From Capitulum mitella (lineage: Eukaryota; Arthropoda; Thecostraca; Pollicipedomorpha; Pollicipedidae): 64,000 nucleotides of DNA. A program made the translations under genes and the position numbers. Each line of letters starts with the position of its first letter. Position 1 is the stretch's first letter. Below the pieces are notes generated by a model. The model saw only the letters and a list, made by a program, of their open reading frames with translations, did no database searches and was not told the origin of the DNA. The DNA lies in NCBI GenBank assembly GCA_030062745.1, contig CP099840.1, forward strand, positions 16,481,718-16,545,717, given 5' to 3'. This document shows positions 59,237 to 64,000 of this stretch, one piece after another.

Positions 59237-60889
59237 TGTATCAAAGGCAGTTGCACTTACTTTACATCTCCACTGGAATGCAGCTCTATCAGCAACATCT
59301 TAATTAATTTTATTGGAAGGCGAAGCACGGCCTGCGGGTTACCCTATCCTACGGAGGCTGCGGTAGCAGCAAATACATCATATTGTTTGGAGCGTCCAGT
59401 CGGAACATGCAGAATTTACGGTCAGTCATAAATAATTCTCCTCATGCCGTTCCTGACGAGGGGAACCGTGCAGGGCATAAATGAACCTGGCACACTGGCC
59501 TGATTGCAGGTCCCAGTCAAGATCTCCGTTCCGGTCTTTGACACTCGTGTCAATGGTAAATCCAAAGATCACTAATTAGTTTGTAGAAACTAAGCAGTCT
59601 GCTGGAAGTTGGGTCGGTTTATCTGTTGAAAGAGCATTTTTTCCTGGCTAAAAACGTTTTATGAGGTCGTCCTAACGTCCTAGTGATGTGAGAGAATACG
59701 GGAAAATGCTTTAGCAGCATGGAAATGCAAATGTAATCGAAAAATAATGAAGTATGTGAAAAACGGAAAAATCTTGGAAGTCACGCGTCTATCAATTAAA
59801 ATGTCCTCGGTGTCGAATAATCTATATTATTCTCGCTAGTATCAATTTAAAGAGCATCATTTATTACGTTTCGAAAATGGGACGAAAATTACAGGTTTAC
59901 GGAAAGGCGGGGCGGGCTGAGGAGGGCACTATTGGACATGATTACCGATAAAAAATGGTGGAACGCCTCAAGCAGCGTCGTCTTGACGGTGATATGTTAA
60001 TGATCGCACAGCGTACTGTCGGTCTATCTAAAAACAGAGCAAATAAGAACAATCAGCGAACCATTAAAAGGTTCATTGTTGCGAAGCCAGTTGTCTGAAG
60101 TAAAAAAACAAACTTCGTATGACACAGTGTTATAAAACGCGTGGCAACCAAAAAGTGGTACGGGAAATGAAACTATCAACTCGCGTATCCTTAAACGCAC
60201 ATCTTAGGTTGAAGTCCGTCTGGCATGGCTCTTTGTAAGTGCAACAAGTGTTATTTGGGGGATTGAAAAGAATCGTTTCTCAGCGGCGCGTAGCCTATTA
60301 TCATTGTTCTCTAATGATGATAAAAAATGTAATGTGTCCCAGGCCCAGTCTGCGCTGGCCTCACCCAACCGACCATTACTCGGTACAAATCGGCGGTTTG
60401 AACCGCTTTTATGGAAGGGATTCTTGAAAAATGGTGGCTAAGTCGAGAGGACGGTGACCTTTTAGGAGGGAAGGTTGGCGTGGGTCGCGCCCCGTTCTGC
60501 CTCCATCTGTACGTGCCCAGTGATTTATCGCACCGAGAATATCTCGTGTCAAAAGATAAAACCACTGGTCGCCTTTAATTATACCGCTTAGGCAGCATCA
60601 TAAAGGCTGAAGTAATAGATGAAAGGAATGTGGGCTGGGGCTAGCCGGCTAATGAATATCGTGTGTGCTCTCAGAACTCAGTTGTCACCCAGCAGGCCTC
60701 GGCGTCTGCATAGGTTGGATAGTATCAGGGTTAGATTATTTGAATAAAACATGTAATTTTGACGCGATCTGGTGCATTTTGCAGCTGCATTTCCAGCGTC
60801 TTCTAAATAGCGTGTTAAGCCGCTTAACCATGATAAAAAACAGGCCGCAGAATCATCGTCTTAACCATCTTCTGAGGCAGGCAACCCAC
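59237..60889. other. no gene recognised
   Basis: AT-rich DNA. The only noted feature is GCCGGCTAATGAA at 60,644-60,656, close to the left edge of the next GC-rich island. Confidence 0.45.
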
Positions 60890-61350
60890 GTCATGACGGC
60901 CGAGTGGGGCCATTCGTCGAGCGTCCAGCACAAGTACTCGAGCTTGCTGCAATCGGCTCCGGACTTGCTCCTTCGTGGTATACGGGCTCGGCTAGCCAGT
61001 GGGCTGGAATGCGGATTTACGGGCGCGGCCGGCCGGGTCACTCCGGTACTGTTATTTGCTCCGTTTCGCCGGCCGTTTTCAATAATGAGCGGGCAGTTAG
61101 AGTCTGCGGGCGTCACCCAGATGGATCGAGCGCCGCCGGCGTCGGCCAGCCCGTGCCCGGTCCGGCCGCAAATGACATGTGGTCGCCGCCAAATCGCTCT
61201 GCGGTACCGGCCGGCTCATCGGCGCCGCCCGGCACCAACAAACAATACGGCGGCGGCGGCACGCCGACACGCGCGCTGCCATTCACCGGCCAGCCGGATT
61301 GCCTGACGCCCGCTGGCGGATCTCAGCCGCTGCAGCGTGTCCACTGGCAC
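60890..61350. other. CpG-rich island
   Basis: CpG-dense, with GCGGCCGGCCGGG near 61,025 and TACCGGCCGGCTC near 61,205. Long frames on both strands (60,665-61,306; 60,904-61,368) are unrecognised and probably composition artefacts. Confidence 0.55.
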
Positions 61351-62591
61351 TGGTCTGGTTTGTGGTGACATCCTCTCTGCGCTTCGTCCCCAACTTGAAG
61401 TGGATCAGTGCGAAAGCTTTGCGGACAATGGATATCAGGACAATTCAAGAAAAAACTTTCCTCTCATCGATCATCCATAGAGAAACGAAAACCCTGAATA
61501 TAAAATCTTGCCATGCGGAACCAAATACAGCCAGATTTAAATCAATAAAAACAAATTCAGAAGAAAACTCGCGAAACACGTAATCAGAGAACCAGGAAAT
61601 GGTCATAGCAGCCGCAGACTATTCTCGTATATACATGCGGGTTTTGCGATTAATGAGGAACTTGAGGACAGCCATAAAGGACTCGTATCACGTCTACAAT
61701 GTGACGTCATTTGATGCTCTGTGGCACGTGGTCACTCTTTTCTAAAACCATCCACACTGCCTGTGATATCCACGCGATATCTGAAACGATGCAGCATGTG
61801 ACATTGTCTCACGTGCGTCCAAATAGCGTCGTTCTGGTGTCACCACACATGCTGTTGTCAACAGGTTCGCTGTGGTGGTGAAACGTCACTGTTTTACACA
61901 TCTACGACGTCGGAAAACGTAATCTGCTAAACCTGTTCAAATCAAAAGTAGTAAGTCAGGATAATATCACGTGAATAACTTAAACATTCCTGCCAGAAGC
62001 ACGAGTTTCTCATTGAATCAAGAAACAATCCAGCCATGTCAAAAACGTGGGCTTTCCACCTCGATTGTGGCCAAAAAGTCTGAAGAGAAGATCAGATGTT
62101 TTGCAACATGATTGTGACACGGCACGATAGCCGACGCCATCTAAAAAAGTAACGTACCAAAAAAGCCAATCGCACAAACCCGGTGTCGTATTCGTATGCG
62201 TTTCATAAAAACGCGGCCCTGCGCACACCGTGTGCGTCGCTCAAAAGCCCAACTTTTAGCGACGTCCCGACGGGTGTGGGGAATTCTTCTGTAGCACAGA
62301 AGAGACGATTTGTGATAATTCGCTTTCCGGAAAACACCTGACTGACGCCTGAGTGGACCAGACTTGAGGCTCGATGACACTATGTAGATGCACCAGCATG
62401 CAACTTTGCAGAATGAATTTCTTTACGGAATCTGCTGGTATTTCGGCGTCCTCTCACTTGCAATGCCTCAGTCTAAATATGGCGCATCTCCGACAAATAA
62501 GGAATTAACAGTTAATATTGAGTGCGTCAGTGCATGAAATTCACAATAACTAACCGTCTAATCGTCCCCATAATGTTTGTCCGGACACTGC
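61351..62591. other. no gene recognised
   Basis: Short unrecognised open frames only. Confidence 0.45.
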
Positions 62592-62945
62592 TAAGGGCAG
62601 ATGCAAGCGACATCGTAGGGGAGTATGCGGCGCCATGTGTAGGTGAGTTATGAGTACCAAAAACGAGGCATAGCTCCATAACTAAACATTTTTACATGTC
62701 AACATTGATGCAAAGAACACGTTTTGTAGAGACCTTATAAACAAGTTTAAGGGTGGAGCCAAGTACAGAAATTTGGGGGTTTGGCCTCTGATCCGTATGA
62801 AACAATAATTTACGTCATGAATTTTAACCTAGTAATGACATTTATATAAAATGTATCTGCGAAATATACTGTATAGTATATGCGTATTTGCAATGAAGGG
62901 CCCAGGGAAAATGAAGAAAAAGAAACAGGAAAATATGACCCATAG
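62592..62945. repeat. interspersed repeat R1, copy C (left part only)
   Basis: It begins AAGGGCAGATGCAAGCGACA and follows copies A and B through GTACCAAAAACGAGGCATAG, GGTGGAGCCAAGTACAGAAA, GTAATGACATTTATATAAAATG and the GGGAAAATGAAGAAAAAG region. The right half, including the region open on the minus strand in copies A and B, is missing or unrecognisable. Confidence 0.75.
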
Positions 62946-63619
62946 TCTGATGTCATCAGTGCACTATCGAAACATTTCATGGTGGTCGTGACGAGGTGGC
63001 TATGTTAAAACTGGAAGGGTGGGGAGGGACAAAACAACAGAATCAAAGTACGATATTGACACGTATCTCAGCAAAGATTTGAGACATCAGAAAGATTAGC
63101 TTGCTGAAACTGCATGGAGTTCTTAACACCCTTTTTCCAAAGCATTCCATTTTCATACATTTTCCAAGCTGCTGCGGGTATTGGCAGAGCGCCAGGCCCC
63201 CCCCCCCAAAAAAAAAGGATTTGCGCCAGTCCAAATCAATGATTGCAAGGATCAAGCAAAATGGCATTTAAAGAAGGGATTCCACGACATTATGGGTTAG
63301 GATTCAAGATGTTGCCGTTGTGAGGCAATATCTTTGTAACATTATATATTATTCATTTGTTTTCAGAACTCTCATGAGGACTGTAAAACACAAAGACATC
63401 GTACGGAATAAACGTGTGAAAATTTAAGAATGTGTTTTTTCGCTACAGGAAGCCGTCATAGGCAAGCAGCCGCCCTGTACATATTGCTACACAGCGGGGA
63501 CTGAACGCGCCCAACAACCGGCAGCTCGCACTTCCTCTAAAGAAGCTCCGAGCGTGAATATATTAATAGCTAAGCATGAGTATTGCCGCCATTATCATAG
63601 ATTAGCGTCGAGTACTGAG
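62946..63619. other. no gene recognised
   Basis: A C11A10 mononucleotide junction lies near 63,198-63,218. Nothing else is supported. Confidence 0.45.
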
Positions 63620-64000
63620 GTCTGGCGTGGAGGCAGCACTCTGTGCCGTCTGGCTGCTGACGCCCTGCAGCCGGCCGCATTCCGAGCGGGCGCGCGGCGC
63701 ACCCCCGCGTGCGCCGTGTTTGTGTCGGCACCCCGTGTGACCGCCGACGGTGCCGCTCTGCCGCCGACCTGGGGTCACCTGGTCAGCTGACGGGTATTTA
63801 TGACGCATGGCGTCGATTCATCAGCAGCCCGCCGCCCGGCCGGCGTGAGAGAGCCGGCCGGCCTCCTGTGCGCCGCTCAGCCATGCTAATGAAAAACGGC
63901 AACTAGCATTCATGAGGTGGCAGAACAAATTCCCGGAGACGCGTCGGCGGCGGCGGGCACCTGTCAGTCCGCCAGTCTGCGGCACCTGTCAGTCCGCCAG
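63620..64000. other. CpG-rich island running off the right edge
   Basis: CpG-dense, with GCCCGGCCGGCG near 63,834 and GAGCCGGCCGGCC near 63,851. GCTAATGAA is at 63,885-63,893. A 25-bp direct repeat starts at 63,956 and is cut by the window end. Confidence 0.6.
63956..64000. repeat. 25-bp tandem repeat at window edge
   Basis: GGCACCTGTCAGTCCGCCAG then TCTGC is followed at once by a second GGCACCTGTCAGTCCGCCAG. The array may continue beyond the window. Each unit has an E-box, CACCTG. Confidence 0.8.

Overview
The window reads as nuclear DNA of an invertebrate animal, probably marine, though the phylum cannot be fixed from sequence alone. The evidence is a degenerate U6 snRNA copy, decayed non-LTR retrotransposon coding sequence, several families of diverged interspersed repeats, many mini- and microsatellites, and sharp GC/CpG-rich islands set in AT-richer DNA. 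There are no long intact genes and no bacterial, organellar or viral gene organisation. I found no complete, recognisable protein-coding gene, so this looks like a large intergenic or intronic region. Most long open frames are by-products of tandem repeats or GC-rich DNA.

Layout. 0-10 kb: a block rich in TGACCT/AGGTCA palindromes (1-670), then mostly featureless DNA, and a CpG-rich promoter-like segment with two CCAAT boxes around a CACGTG (4.0-4.5 kb). 10-17 kb: a minus-strand U6 snRNA pseudogene fused to a CCGCG microsatellite, a 19-bp minisatellite, a 17-copy 31-bp minisatellite with an RCGTG core in every unit, CpG islands, a possible exon with a consensus splice donor (15.95-16.2 kb) and two copies of a short dispersed repeat. 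19.8-27.7 kb: two diverged, inverted copies of a ~600-bp GC-rich repeat enclose a CpG island, one copy of a ~0.9-kb interspersed repeat, a TATA/Inr-like core promoter and a frameshifted LINE endonuclease region. 28-35 kb: CpG islands, 42-bp and 21-bp minisatellites and a SINE-like element. 36-43 kb: a foldback element (39.0-39.5 kb), a decayed coding fragment with an in-frame TAG where the family probably has Gln (40.5-40.9 kb), and small repeats. 43-54 kb: CpG islands (one with CRE, E-box and CCAAT within 30 bp), a second copy of the 0.9-kb repeat and a highly degenerate 1.45-kb tandem array. 54-64 kb: further CpG islands, a ~190-bp purine tract, a third partial copy of the 0.9-kb repeat, and a 25-bp direct repeat running off the right edge.

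How it fits together. Two kinds of sequence dominate: ancient repeats at different stages of decay, and about sixteen short CpG-rich islands that share an 8-mer preference (CCGGCCGG/GGCCGGCC), CACGTG-type sites and TAAT cores at their edges. The islands are the best candidates for regulatory DNA. All promoter and exon calls here are inference from motifs.
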